The notes under the pieces: model-generated
Databases searched by the model: none
Told to the model about the DNA's origin: nothing
The model's input: only the letters and a program-made list of their open reading frames with translations
Source of the DNA: Aquimarina sp. TRL1
Lineage (GTDB): Bacteria; Bacteroidota; Bacteroidia; Flavobacteriales; Flavobacteriaceae
Direction of reading: 5' to 3'
NCBI RefSeq assembly: GCF_013365535.1
Contig: NZ_CP053590.1
Location: forward strand, 4,330,501 to 4,394,500
DNA length: 64,000 nucleotides
Program-made: the position numbers and the translations under genes
Shown: one piece after another, positions 17,068-26,303 of the stretch
Position numbering within the stretch: position 1 is the stretch's first letter
How the letters are laid out: every line of letters starts with the position of its first letter

Positions 17068-18729
17068 TTATCCGGTTATTTTTCCACTTTTTAAAGTTAC
17101 CAATGTAGAGCAGCAAGAATTCCATAGTCGATTTTTACTAACAATGACTAATCCCCAAGGGTTTTTCTTATCTATCAAAAAGGTGATTAATCTATTGGCT
17201 TCTTCTGCGTCAAACTGATCAAAAGGATCTTCCAAGATGATCAATTTTGGTTTTTGAGCAATTGCTCTGGCTAATACAATTTTCTTTGCGACGGTGTTAG
17301 ACATTTGTTTTCCTTCTGGATATAAAATTGTATGTAATCCTTTGGGTTGCTCTTTTACAAAATCAATAAGTCCGGTTTTTTCTAACGTCCATAGAACGGT
17401 TTCTTCTGTGATTGAAGGATCTCCAAAAGTGATGTTTTCCAGAATACTCCCTTCAAATGGGGTTTCTTCAGATAGTGATAATCCCAGGTTTCCTCTGTAA
17501 TAATTAAGACTTATTCCATTCAAAGACAAACTGTTTACATACATTTTACCTTTTGTAGGTTCAATAATTCCTGCGATTACCCGGAGTAAGCTCGATTTTC
17601 CGGAACCACTTTCTCCCTGAATAAGAATTCTACTTTTAGTGTTTATTTTTAAGTTTATATTCTGTAAAATATGTTCCTCTTTATCAGGAACCAAATAAGA
17701 TACACTATCTAATTCTACAGAGAAATCCGCAGCAGTAAAGGTTGGTTTTACCCCTTCTTGGTTCTCTAATTCTTTATCTACTACCTGACCGATTTTTTCC
17801 AGAGAGGTTAGTACATCATAAAAGGATTCAAGTCCTAAAATAAGTTTCTCTACAGAACTGATGATTAATAGTATTATAATCTCAGCAGCAACAAACTGTC
17901 CGATATTCATTTCCTGATTAAGCACCAGAATACCTCCGACAATTAGTAATCCGGCAGTAACCAATACTTTAAAACCAACCATTTGTATAAATTGAATCAT
18001 CAATATTTTGAAATGGCTTTCTCTGGCTTTTAAATAATCACTGACTAAGCTATCATTTTTGGTAATCGCCAAATTGGTTTTTCCAGAGGATTTAAAACTA
18101 ATAACAGTTCTGGCTATTTCCTGGATCCAATGTGCGACTTTATATTTGTTTTTAGATTCTTTTAGGCTTGTTTCTAATCCTCTTTGAGCTGTAAGTTTAA
18201 ATACAATATATACCAAAAAGAGGAGTGATATTCCATAAATAATGAAAAAAGTATGATAGAAGGATAGTAATATAAGACCAAAAGTAATCTGTAAGATGGT
18301 CGTAGGAACATCTATTAGTATTTTGGTAAACCCCTTTTGTACAGTTAGTGTATCAAAGAATCGGTTTGCTAACTCCGGAGGATAATAGTTGCGGAGTTCA
18401 CTCATTTTTATTTTAGGAAAGCGATATGCAAACTCAAAAGATGCTCTGGTAAAAATACGTTGTTGTATGGTTTCAATAATTCGCATTTGCATTAATTGCA
18501 GAGCTCCTGCAAATGCCACTCCAATAGTAACCAAAGCGACTAAAACGATCCAGGAAGTACTTATTTGTGCTCCCTGCATCAGGTTAATAATAGCTTGAAT
18601 TCCCAAAGGAAGGGATAAACTTACCAGCCCGGAAAATACTGCATAATAAAATATCTGAATGATATCTTTTTTTTCTAACTTCATTAAGCCTATTAAGCGT
18701 TGCCACGCAGTCATTATTTTTTTATTCAT
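17068..18729 (-). CDS. ABC exporter (fused membrane and ATPase domains) with degenerate ATPase motifs
   Basis: This 553-residue half-transporter has six membrane segments (about 20-310) followed by an ATP-binding cassette. The Walker A motif is intact (GESGSGKSS, residues 372-380). The other motifs are eroded: the Q-loop region reads LSLSEETPF with no Gln, the signature LSGGQ is replaced by MSNTV, Walker B ends ILEDPF so the catalytic Glu is Asp, and the H-loop His is replaced (VSKNRLW). A homodimer would lack canonical ATPase sites. Related exporters occur in Bacteroidetes with HlyD and TolC partners. It may bind ATP but hydrolyse it poorly, or use another mechanism. Reading frame and length are intact. 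Confidence 0.85.
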   Translation of the reverse strand: MNKKIMTAWQRLIGLMKLEKKDIIQIFYYAVFSGLVSLSLPLGIQAIINLMQGAQISTSWIVLVALVTIGVAFAGALQLMQMRIIETIQQRIFTRASFEFAYRFPKIKMSELRNYYPPELANRFFDTLTVQKGFTKILIDVPTTILQITFGLILLSFYHTFFIIYGISLLFLVYIVFKLTAQRGLETSLKESKNKYKVAHWIQEIARTVISFKSSGKTNLAITKNDSLVSDYLKARESHFKILMIQFIQMVGFKVLVTAGLLIVGGILVLNQEMNIGQFVAAEIIILLIISSVEKLILGLESFYDVLTSLEKIGQVVDKELENQEGVKPTFTAADFSVELDSVSYLVPDKEEHILQNINLKINTKSRILIQGESGSGKSSLLRVIAGIIEPTKGKMYVNSLSLNGISLNYYRGNLGLSLSEETPFEGSILENITFGDPSITEETVLWTLEKTGLIDFVKEQPKGLHTILYPEGKQMSNTVAKKIVLARAIAQKPKLIILEDPFDQFDAEEANRLITFLIDKKNPWGLVIVSKNRLWNSCCSTLVTLKSGKITG

Positions 18730-18732
18730 TCG

Positions 18733-19407
18733 TTATTTTTCTAATGTTTTTAAAGCAAGGTTTGTAAAAAAAATAGTTGGGGATACTTTATCAGAACAAT
18801 CCGTAAGTGACGCGAAATGTTCCTTTAAAAAATGTTGATGTAAGGCTCCTTCTATAATAGTACTGGCAAGACTGGAAGAAAACTCATACGCAGGGTTTAC
18901 AGCGGTGATCATGTCTTTTATTCGGGTAACAAGTCTTTTGTATATGACGAAATACCCTTCTTTATTTTCTTCATCAACTTCTTTGGTTAGGTACGATTTA
19001 GAATATTCATTAATGACTATTTTGTTTAGAATCACCTCGTTAACATGTGTAAATGATGAATCTTGCCGGGTTGTTTTGGTAACAATTTCTATAGCCTTTT
19101 TTAGCTTTTCAATAGGATCTGTAATACTGTGTGTCGCAAATACCAGGTGATACTCAATCCATCCCCAATACCAAGATGTAAGATATAGTAATAACTTATG
19201 TTTATTATCGAAATATCTATAAATAGAACTTTCATTCGATCCTATTTTGGTTCCAAGCTTTTTGAAAGTAAAATTATCAAAGCCAATTTCATCAATTAAA
19301 AGAATGCTGTGCTCAATAATTCTTTTCCCTAAATCGGAAGATTCAGGGTCTTTACTATATATTTTATCGGCGATACTAATCTTTAAATTAGAAAGTAATT
19401 GATCCAT
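18733..19407 (-). CDS. TetR/AcrR-family repressor
   Basis: This protein has an N-terminal helix-turn-helix (FTFKKLGTKIGSNESSIYRYFDNKHKLLLYL) and a helical ligand-binding domain. It is the first gene of the exporter operon, 3 bp before the ABC gene. The open frame extends upstream to 19464, but I choose the ATG at 19407 (224 residues). The extra N-terminal residues are not family-like, and a 17-bp palindrome that looks like the repressor's own operator lies between the two candidate starts. Confidence 0.85.
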   Translation of the reverse strand: MDQLLSNLKISIADKIYSKDPESSDLGKRIIEHSILLIDEIGFDNFTFKKLGTKIGSNESSIYRYFDNKHKLLLYLTSWYWGWIEYHLVFATHSITDPIEKLKKAIEIVTKTTRQDSSFTHVNEVILNKIVINEYSKSYLTKEVDEENKEGYFVIYKRLVTRIKDMITAVNPAYEFSSSLASTIIEGALHQHFLKEHFASLTDCSDKVSPTIFFTNLALKTLEK

Positions 19408-19425
19408 AATAATATAATTTGTGGC

Positions 19426-19494
19426 AAAACTAATAGTATTACTATTAATATAGAAAATATCCATGTTAAATTATACTTAAATACTATTAGTTTT
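19426..19494 (-). promoter_or_regulatory. Candidate TetR operator region: 17-bp palindrome plus 15-bp inverted repeat
   Basis: TAATAGTATTACTATTA (19431-19447) is a perfect palindrome. AAAACTAATAGTATT (19426-19440) is repeated in exact inverse as AATACTATTAGTTTT (19480-19494). The sites lie immediately upstream of the preferred start of the TetR gene, as expected for autoregulation of the exporter operon. Confidence 0.7.
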
Positions 19495-20309
19495 ATTTTT
19501 TGCACAACATTACAAATGTTTTAATATATTGATTTTCAACTTTTTATTTGGATGTAAACCTCGTAACGAATCCTAATTACGAGGTTTGATTGGTTGTTAA
19601 TTGTGTAATAAAAATGGATTCTATCGTTTGATTTTTTCCAACTGTTAGGCAAATCATTGACTTATAACACGTTGATTGACGATGTTAGCAATAGATGGTT
19701 CTTAGTATAAGAAAACTAGAAACCTTACTAGTTATTTTTTTCCAAAATGTGTGTATTGAATATAATCGAACACCTGCCATTGTGAATACATATTTGATGT
19801 TCCTTTTTTTGATAATGTAGTTTCTTCCCCATGAAATTTACATAATGATTAATTGTAATATGATATACTTAGTACTTTCATATAGAACTATGAATCTGCA
19901 TTTTTCAGATATTACAATCGAATTGGTTTATTATTATGATTGATGATGTTTTTTATCTGTGATTAACTATTACAATGATTTTTCATTATTGCAATCGTAT
20001 ACAAACATTGTTGTTGTAATATTACAGAGAAAGTGCGTGTTTTTTCTTAAATAAAACACAAAATATTATAAAACCTATGTAATACTCTAGATATAAATAG
20101 TCCATTTACTATTACTATGTTTAAAAAAAAATACATTTGAAAAATATTTCGAAAACAATAAATACTAGTAAATTTGAAATGTTAATACTATTGATATTCA
20201 GTAGGGGAAGGAGAGTATCCGATAATTGAAAGTTTTTTCATTTGAAGGGCTTAATTCCAAACTATTTTTTAATCTTAGTAAACTAAATATATCACAAAAC
20301 ACCACTTTT
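19495..20309. other. Long intergenic region with repeated ATTACAAT motifs
   Basis: There is no convincing gene in about 815 bp. The octamer ATTACAAT or its complement occurs at 19852-19859, 19911-19918 and 19969-19976. The related palindrome ATTGCAAT is at 19988-19995, and TGTAATATTACA at 20015-20026. AATACTATT, matching a TetR half-site, is at 20184-20192. This is probably the regulatory region of the DUF2490 gene downstream. Confidence 0.6.
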
Positions 20310-21020
20310 ATGAAATCTATTTTTAAGTACGTTTTAGTACTCGTTCCTTTAATCTCATTTGCACAAGAAGATATTAAAAGTTACAGTGCCTGGAATTCTC
20401 TAATTGTAGATTATACGATCAGTCCTAAATTCTATGCAGAAAATGAGCTTCATTTTCGGAGAACAAACTTTTTTTCTGATTGGCAGCAGTTTATCGCTCG
20501 CCCGTCTATACATTATAAAGTAACCAAAGGAGTAAAAATTGGAGGAGGATATTCCTATATCAAAAATTACAGGGAAACAATAGATTTCCAGGAGAATAAT
20601 GTTTGGGAAGAAGTGGTTTTGTCTAGTGTATATGGAAAGTCTTCAGTAAAACACAGATTTCGTATGGAACATCGTTTTATAGAAACTGTTTTGCAAGATA
20701 ATACTGGGGGTTTTTCTATCGGTGATACAGAGTTTTCTAATAGATTTCGATACCGATTGAGCTGGACAATTCCTTTAGTGACTGTTACAGAAGATAAAAA
20801 GCTTAAGCTTGCCGTTTTTGATGAAGTATGGTTACTTACAGAAAAGGGAATCGTTCCAAGGTCATTGAATCAGAATTGGTTCTACGTAGGATTATCATAT
20901 CCACTTATTAAAGGAGGAAGTTTAGGGATAGGGTATATGAATGACCATGGACCTATCGGTAATTCAAATCACCGCAGTAATCATATTTTGCAAACAACTT
21001 TTAAGTACCGTATTAAGTAA
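20310..21020 (+). CDS. DUF2490 outer-membrane beta-barrel protein
   Basis: This 236-residue exported protein has a signal peptide at 1-18 (ending SFAQ) and alternating aromatic beta strands typical of the DUF2490 family of predicted small outer-membrane barrels (SAWNSLIVDYTISPKFYAE, RPSIHYKVTKGVKIGGGYSYI, KHRFRMEHRF). It ends in YRIK, close to the barrel's last strand. The open frame extends to a TTG at 20226, but the ATG at 20310 gives a proper signal peptide and is preferred. Function is unknown. The gene stands alone after a long regulatory region. Confidence 0.85.
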   Translation: MKSIFKYVLVLVPLISFAQEDIKSYSAWNSLIVDYTISPKFYAENELHFRRTNFFSDWQQFIARPSIHYKVTKGVKIGGGYSYIKNYRETIDFQENNVWEEVVLSSVYGKSSVKHRFRMEHRFIETVLQDNTGGFSIGDTEFSNRFRYRLSWTIPLVTVTEDKKLKLAVFDEVWLLTEKGIVPRSLNQNWFYVGLSYPLIKGGSLGIGYMNDHGPIGNSNHRSNHILQTTFKYRIK

Positions 21021-21049
21021 GTTTACTTTTTTAAGATCGATATAATAAA

Positions 21050-21087
21050 CTGAGTCCACCACCTAAAAACAGGTGTAACGGACTCAG
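21050..21087. terminator. Hairpin between convergent genes
   Basis: CTGAGTCC (21050-21057) pairs with GGACTCAG (21080-21087), and an inner CACCT pairs with AGGTG. The T tract is weak on both sides. The position between two convergent genes supports a terminator. Confidence 0.6.
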
Positions 21088-21146
21088 TAAATAACTACTT
21101 CTCTTTTTCAAAATATGACTAGTGAACCTTATCAAGGGGATCACAT

Positions 21147-21854
21147 TTATTTTATAAATTGTTTGCTATAGCTTCCTGTTTCTGTGTATATTTTTGCTAT
21201 ATAATTCCCTTCGGGAAGTTGGCTAATATCTATTGTTTTTATTGAAGAAGTTAAAAGAAGAAGCCCATTGTGATTATATATTTCTATTTTTTCTAATGTC
21301 ATATCTGATACCATAATTTCTATGCTATTCTTAGAAGGATTCGGACTAACTTTGATTTCTGGTTGATCAAGTTGTTTAGTAGTTGTTTTTCCAAAAGCAT
21401 TACCAGAAGTTTCGATAGTACGTGAGGGTAAGGATCCAGGAGCGCAATCTCGTTGCTCTATTCCTGTCCACCGAATTACCCATCCTCTGTTTTTTGCAGC
21501 ATCTGCTCTTAGTGGATTGGGGAATCCTAGTCCTCCTATTGAAGGTAAATCACTTGGGTGGTCTATCCATCTCAGATATACTCTAAAACCAGTAGGAGTA
21601 GGATTATAAATAGCAGGAACTCCACCTGTGTACCAATGATAGCCTGAATTAGTAATAGATTCAATGGTAACCAGGTAGTGAGGAGTTGTTTTGAATTTGC
21701 AAGCACTGGTATTTACATCTACGTAAATCCCTAAAGAGGTGTAATCTACCCAGTCATCAGGAGAGGTGACTCCCTGACCGATATGTACTTGAGCATTTGA
21801 TGGTATAAATGCAAGAATGCATAATAAAATGATAATGGGTTTTAAAGAATTCAT
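21147..21854 (-). CDS. Secreted protein with T9SS type A sorting domain
   Basis: This 235-residue protein has a signal peptide (1-21, ending SNAQ), a unique domain (about 22-160) with repeated Trp and Tyr residues and two cysteines, and a C-terminal sorting domain (about 167-235: SPNPSKNSIEI, then LPEGNYIAKIYTETG). The tail directs export through the type IX system and attachment or release at the cell surface. I do not recognise the unique domain. The upstream 450 bp holds no other gene. Confidence 0.82.
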   Translation of the reverse strand: MNSLKPIIILLCILAFIPSNAQVHIGQGVTSPDDWVDYTSLGIYVDVNTSACKFKTTPHYLVTIESITNSGYHWYTGGVPAIYNPTPTGFRVYLRWIDHPSDLPSIGGLGFPNPLRADAAKNRGWVIRWTGIEQRDCAPGSLPSRTIETSGNAFGKTTTKQLDQPEIKVSPNPSKNSIEIMVSDMTLEKIEIYNHNGLLLLTSSIKTIDISQLPEGNYIAKIYTETGSYSKQFIK

Positions 21855-22304
21855 AATATGTATGGTTTTAAAAGTGAGTTTATTAGTTTGCTATGATTAA
21901 TGTAATAATTATATCAAAGAAAACGATATGGTAATTAATTGAAAATTAAATGGTAATCCCCTTAAGGAGTTCTTTTAGTGGTACAAAAAAGCTGTGTAAA
22001 CATCCTGTTTTTGAGGATATACTTAGTAAGTAGAAATCTCTTTATTTCTAGGGGTAAATGATGCTGAAAGTAAACTTAGTGTTGTTTCCTGATTTCAATC
22101 CTTTTTATACGGATACATTATTCCTTCTGTTGTTCTTCAAAAAGAAGTAGAAAATCATACTTAGGTGTACCATCTCTATATCATTATTATAAGAAATAAC
22201 TGCTTTTATGATTAATGATATAGAAATGATACCTTCAACGGGGATGGTTGAGTAATATTAGATATTAAAATAGTGTATTTTTTTTTCTGAATACAGTGAT
22301 AAAT
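21855..22304. other. Intergenic region upstream of the T9SS-sorted protein
   Basis: I see no gene. The region contains a short hairpin ATCCT/AGGAT (22002-22018), the 13-mer ATATACTTAGTAA (around 22018-22030) and AGGGGTA (around 22050). Similar elements also precede the T9SS metallophosphoesterase gene. No clear terminator for the kinase gene was found. Confidence 0.4.
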
Positions 22305-24527
22305 TTAGGTCAATGAGTTTTCTATTTGGATACGGAGCATAGAAGGTTCAAAAGGTTTATTAATTACAGTATTAATTCCTACTTCCTCAAAGAAGTGTTT
22401 GTTTTCTTCCTTGGAGATTGCCGTTAGTGCAATGATAGGGGTATTAATTCCTTTTTTTCTGATTCTACGGGTCGTCTCAAAACCATCGATCCCATCCATC
22501 ATAATATCCATTAAAATTAGATCGTATGATTCTTGTTCTGTTTTTTCGAGTGCTTCATATCCATTAGAAACCACCTCGCAATAATACCCAAAATTGTTAA
22601 TTATTTTACAGGTTATTAATTGATTGATACGATTATCTTCTACAATTAGAATTTTAACTCCATCTTTATTAACAATGACTTCCTCTTTCTTTTTTATTTT
22701 TTTATCAGGCGATGCAAAATCTACAATAAAAGAGAAAGTACTTCCATTTTCCTTATCCGAAGATAAATCTAGAGAACTGTCGAATTGTAACAATAATTTA
22801 TTAGCCATTACTAATTCAACTGCAGAATGATTATGCTTATCTGACAATGCAGTAAAAATGGCAGAATTCCCTTCTGTAAAAGATTTTTTTAATTCCTGAA
22901 TTCTCTCTTCAGGAAGGTATAAGTTTTTACAGTTAGTACTAAACAGGATTCTGCAATCAGAAGTATCGGTATCGAGACTTTTGATGGCTAACAATATGTT
23001 TCCATTTTCAGTGTTTTTTGCGACGTGAGATAATAAGGAAATAATTACTCTAGCTAAAGAATCGGGATCGCTAATAATCGTTTTGGGAAGTGCTTTATCA
23101 ATGACAAAATCAAAGCTGTTATTGTATTCTCCTGTAATAAAATAACTGATAGATTCTCTAATTGTATTGATGAATTTATTTACATCAATATCTACTTTTT
23201 TTAAGGTGGTTTTTTCAGAAGTTTCTGTAGTATTGATATCTATAATATCGTTTACAAAACGAAGCAAATATTTACCAGAAAACTGTAATATCTTCAAGTG
23301 TCTCTTATGTTGTTCTCTATTTGTGTTTTCTTGCTCCAGTAAGTGAGCGATACCTGTTATCGCATGAAGAGGGGTTCTTAATTCATGTGTGATATTGTTG
23401 ACAAACAATGTTTTTTTAGCGTAAGCATCTTCTACTTTCTCTTTTGCTAGCTGTAGTTCCGCATTTTTTTGTTTGAGAAGCTTATTATTCTCTGTTTTTA
23501 GCTTAGAGTTGGTGTATTGAAGTAAGATGACAAAGATCAGGGCAATAATAATCCCAATCCCCAAAAATATCAGATATTTATTGAGTTTTAGTTGCGTTTG
23601 CTGGTATTGATATTCTACCAACATTTTTTCGCTTTCTTTTTCTCGTAATTGTAGATTTTTATACGATTTCATCATATTGCTATACTTTTCGAGAAAAGCA
23701 TTATTCTGATGTGCTAATTCTACAAAGTACTTTTGATAAAACTGATTAGCTACTTTATAATCCTTTTTACGATCGTATAAATTTGCTAAACCAGATAGAT
23801 AAATTACATAATTGGTTTTATTTACTGTTTTTGCTGTATCTATTTCCTGAAGTGCTATTTGCTCTCCTTTCTTGTAATAGTCTAAAGCTTCATCAAATCT
23901 ATCTGTATTGGCGCAAGCTACTCCACAATAGTAATAGAGGCGAACCAGCCGACTGTTTTTGGTGTATTTTTCGGCTAACCGTATCGCTTTTTGAGACATC
24001 TTATAGCAGGCATCCCATTCCTTCTTGCTGTATAGTATAGAGGTTAAGTTAAAATAGATATCGATTATTTGTTCTTCATATGCTGGTTTATTTCCCGCTT
24101 CTACTGCTTTATTAAAGTATACAATGGCTTGGTCAAGATCCTTTGTTACTTTTTTGTAATAAAGCCCTTTAAGGTTATTGACAAAAACCTCTCCATAAGG
24201 ATCCTGAACTGTGTCCTGCCAATCAGAAGCTTTATCCAAATATGATTTAAAGGTTTTATAGTCGTTTACATAAAGAGCTACAGCACTTCTCAATCGGTAT
24301 GCTCTGGCTATAAAATGCTGATTTCTGCTAAGTACAGCAGCACTTTCTACTTTGTCAATTTCTTTTAATGCTCTGGTGATATAATCATTTTCTATCCAAT
24401 ACTCAACAGAGTCTAAAGCTGTAGTTAATTGTTCTTGAGTTAAAGGATCTTTATTTTGGAATCCTTGCATGTTTATGGTAATAAGCAAGAATAAGGTAAT
24501 AAGATACTTGGTGGGTATTATATTCAT
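22305..24527 (-). CDS. TPR hybrid sensor kinase-response regulator with degenerate catalytic domain
   Basis: This 740-residue protein has a signal or anchor segment (about 8-22) and TPR-like helical repeats (about 35-300, e.g. AIVYFNKAVEAGNKPAYEEQ), then a membrane segment (about 317-337). A coiled coil and a HisKA domain follow, with the H-box intact (NNITHELRTPLHAITG, His381). The receiver domain (about 625-740) has Asp674 in LMDIMMDG. The ATPase domain between them lacks recognisable N, G1 and G2 boxes: the N-box position reads SLLSHVAKNTENG and no DxGxG or GxGLGL is present. It may work as a pseudokinase, or accept phosphate from a partner. No output domain is attached. Confidence 0.85.
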   Translation of the reverse strand: MNIIPTKYLITLFLLITINMQGFQNKDPLTQEQLTTALDSVEYWIENDYITRALKEIDKVESAAVLSRNQHFIARAYRLRSAVALYVNDYKTFKSYLDKASDWQDTVQDPYGEVFVNNLKGLYYKKVTKDLDQAIVYFNKAVEAGNKPAYEEQIIDIYFNLTSILYSKKEWDACYKMSQKAIRLAEKYTKNSRLVRLYYYCGVACANTDRFDEALDYYKKGEQIALQEIDTAKTVNKTNYVIYLSGLANLYDRKKDYKVANQFYQKYFVELAHQNNAFLEKYSNMMKSYKNLQLREKESEKMLVEYQYQQTQLKLNKYLIFLGIGIIIALIFVILLQYTNSKLKTENNKLLKQKNAELQLAKEKVEDAYAKKTLFVNNITHELRTPLHAITGIAHLLEQENTNREQHKRHLKILQFSGKYLLRFVNDIIDINTTETSEKTTLKKVDIDVNKFINTIRESISYFITGEYNNSFDFVIDKALPKTIISDPDSLARVIISLLSHVAKNTENGNILLAIKSLDTDTSDCRILFSTNCKNLYLPEERIQELKKSFTEGNSAIFTALSDKHNHSAVELVMANKLLLQFDSSLDLSSDKENGSTFSFIVDFASPDKKIKKKEEVIVNKDGVKILIVEDNRINQLITCKIINNFGYYCEVVSNGYEALEKTEQESYDLILMDIMMDGIDGFETTRRIRKKGINTPIIALTAISKEENKHFFEEVGINTVINKPFEPSMLRIQIENSLT

Positions 24528-25076
24528 ATTGTTATGGGTGTAATATGGGAGCTAAAGTAGAAAAAAAGTGAAGATCTCAAAGTTTTAATGTGTTGAAGTT
24601 CAATTTTTTTGAAAAAATATTTTGAATATGAAGTTTTTCTACAACACGAAAACGTTTTCGTACACACTTTTATGATTAAAAAGTAATATTTACGGATAAG
24701 ATAGTTACACTATTTGAGGTGATAGATGTTAAAAATATCTTTAAAAGTAGTGTGGTGAAGTTAATTGTAACTAATATTGACTGGCTAGAAAAATGTAAAA
24801 TAAAAAAAGAGAGAAGTCTACTATGAAAATGATTAGTGTTATTCTCTCTTCGTTTAGCTATTAAAACAATTAAAAATGATTAATGTTTGTTCAAAGGAAA
24901 CTAAAAAATTTATTTTTTGCAAATAAAACATTAAAAATCAATAATATAGTTGTTAAAATACGTTAAATGATGCATTTTGTTTTCTTGTTTTAACTTTTTT
25001 TAATAAAAATAATTCATTTTAAAAAGATAATAGCTACACTAGATTTAATTCTTATTTTAAATATTATATTTTTCCA
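24528..25076. other. Divergent intergenic region with a 16-bp palindrome
   Basis: I see no gene in about 550 bp. ACGAAAACGTTTTCGT (24646-24661) is a perfect palindrome of the LacI-operator type, about 120 bp upstream of the hybrid kinase gene. The rest is very AT-rich and presumably holds the promoters of the kinase and Crp-type genes. Confidence 0.6.
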
Positions 25077-25646
25077 TTGAATACCATCATACACAGTATT
25101 AAAACAGCCTACCCGGTAAGTTCCTCTTCTATTGAATTATTGACGAGCAAGATGACTAAATTAGAACTTCCCAAGAAACATCTTTTAATTGAGGGAGGGA
25201 CGTTAGATAAAAACTATTATTTTATAGAAAAAGGACTTACTCGTTCATTTATTATTCTTGATGGAGAAGAAACAACTACCTGGTTTAGTAAAGAAGGGGA
25301 ACTTGCTTTTTCGATGCTCAGTTGTTATGAGAACAGACCAGGTTTTGAGTATGTAGACTTATTAGAAGATTCTATTATTTATGCAATTCCTGTACAGGAG
25401 CTAAATGAATTGTATCATACTAATATAGAAATCGCTAATTGGTCTCGTGTAATCCACCAAAAGGCTTTCTTAGATTTGGAATTACGTCATATTGCATTGG
25501 CTACGCAATCCGCTAAGGAACGTTATGATCATTTTGTAGCGGAAAAATCAGATATTTTTCAGCGAATAAAATTAGGGTATATAGCTTCCTTTTTAGGCGT
25601 AACTCAAGTTACATTAAGTAGATTGAGATCCCACCGTACTTTTTAA
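25077..25646 (+). CDS. Crp/Fnr-family transcriptional regulator
   Basis: This 189-residue protein has a cyclic-nucleotide-binding-like beta roll (about 25-115: LLIEGGTLDKNYYFIEKGLTR) and a C-terminal helix-turn-helix (LGYIASFLGVTQVTLSRLRS). The start is TTG; the first in-frame ATG (residue 26) would cut into the sensor domain, so TTG is kept. No Fe-S cysteine cluster is present, so it is not an oxygen-sensing FNR. It may regulate the acetyltransferase and SemiSWEET-like genes downstream (inference from order only). Confidence 0.83.
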   Translation: MNTIIHSIKTAYPVSSSSIELLTSKMTKLELPKKHLLIEGGTLDKNYYFIEKGLTRSFIILDGEETTTWFSKEGELAFSMLSCYENRPGFEYVDLLEDSIIYAIPVQELNELYHTNIEIANWSRVIHQKAFLDLELRHIALATQSAKERYDHFVAEKSDIFQRIKLGYIASFLGVTQVTLSRLRSHRTF

Positions 25647-25678
25647 CATAGGTAAAATAAAATGTAAAGAATAGCTTC

Positions 25679-25686
25679 TATTTTTG
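25679..25686 (+). promoter_or_regulatory. Candidate -7 box TATTTTTG
   Basis: This TAnnTTTG match lies 28 bp before the ATG of the sugar acetyltransferase gene. That spacing suits a short 5' leader. Chance matches are common in AT-rich DNA. Confidence 0.4.
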
Positions 25687-25714
25687 CCGTTGTAATATTA
25701 TATATGAGTAAGTA

Positions 25715-26299
25715 ATGAGTACTACGGAAAAACAAAAAATGTTGGCAGGAAAGATATATAATTCCAGGGATCCGGAATTGTTAGAAATGCATCATAAAGC
25801 AAGAAAACTATTATCAAAACTTAACACTCTTGATTCTAGAGATCTGGAAACCCGAAAAGCAATCTTATCTGACTTATTAGGAAACATCTCAGAAGGAGTA
25901 TGGGTAGAATCTCCTTTTTTCTGTGATTATGGAGAAAATATCAGCTTAGGAGAAAATTCATTAATAAATATGAATTGTGTTTTATTAGATGTTAATAAAA
26001 TAACCATCGGAAAAAATGTTTTGATAGCCCCGGCGGTTCAGATTTATACGGCAACACATCCGGTGAATCCTGATGAAAGGTTAGTAAAGAACCCAACGAA
26101 AGATCAAGCTACATTTACTACTTATGGCGAACCGGTAACAATAGGGGATAATGTCTGGATAGGAGGGAATAGTACTATTTTACCAGGGGTGACCATCGGA
26201 AATAATGTTACTATAGGAGCAGGTTCAGTGGTGACCAAAGATATCCCCGATAACACTATAGCTGTAGGAAATCCTTGTAGAATAGTTAAAAAAGTATAA
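25715..26299 (+). CDS. Maltose/galactoside O-acetyltransferase family protein (left-handed beta-helix)
   Basis: Trimeric hexapeptide-repeat acetyltransferase of 194 residues, transferring acetyl from acetyl-CoA to a sugar hydroxyl. The N-terminal Mac domain is present (MLAGKIYNSRDPELLEMHHKA), followed by beta-helix repeats. The catalytic His falls in TATHPVNPDER, and the IGDNVWIGGNSTILPGVTIG stretch is diagnostic. Length matches Maa/LacA proteins. The next gene starts 4 bp later. The true sugar is unknown. Confidence 0.92.
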   Translation: MSTTEKQKMLAGKIYNSRDPELLEMHHKARKLLSKLNTLDSRDLETRKAILSDLLGNISEGVWVESPFFCDYGENISLGENSLINMNCVLLDVNKITIGKNVLIAPAVQIYTATHPVNPDERLVKNPTKDQATFTTYGEPVTIGDNVWIGGNSTILPGVTIGNNVTIGAGSVVTKDIPDNTIAVGNPCRIVKKV

Positions 26300-26303
26300 A
26301 CGA

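Noticed and set aside
18733..19464. Longer TetR start at 19464
   Set aside because: The extra residues are not family-like, and a palindromic operator lies inside them.
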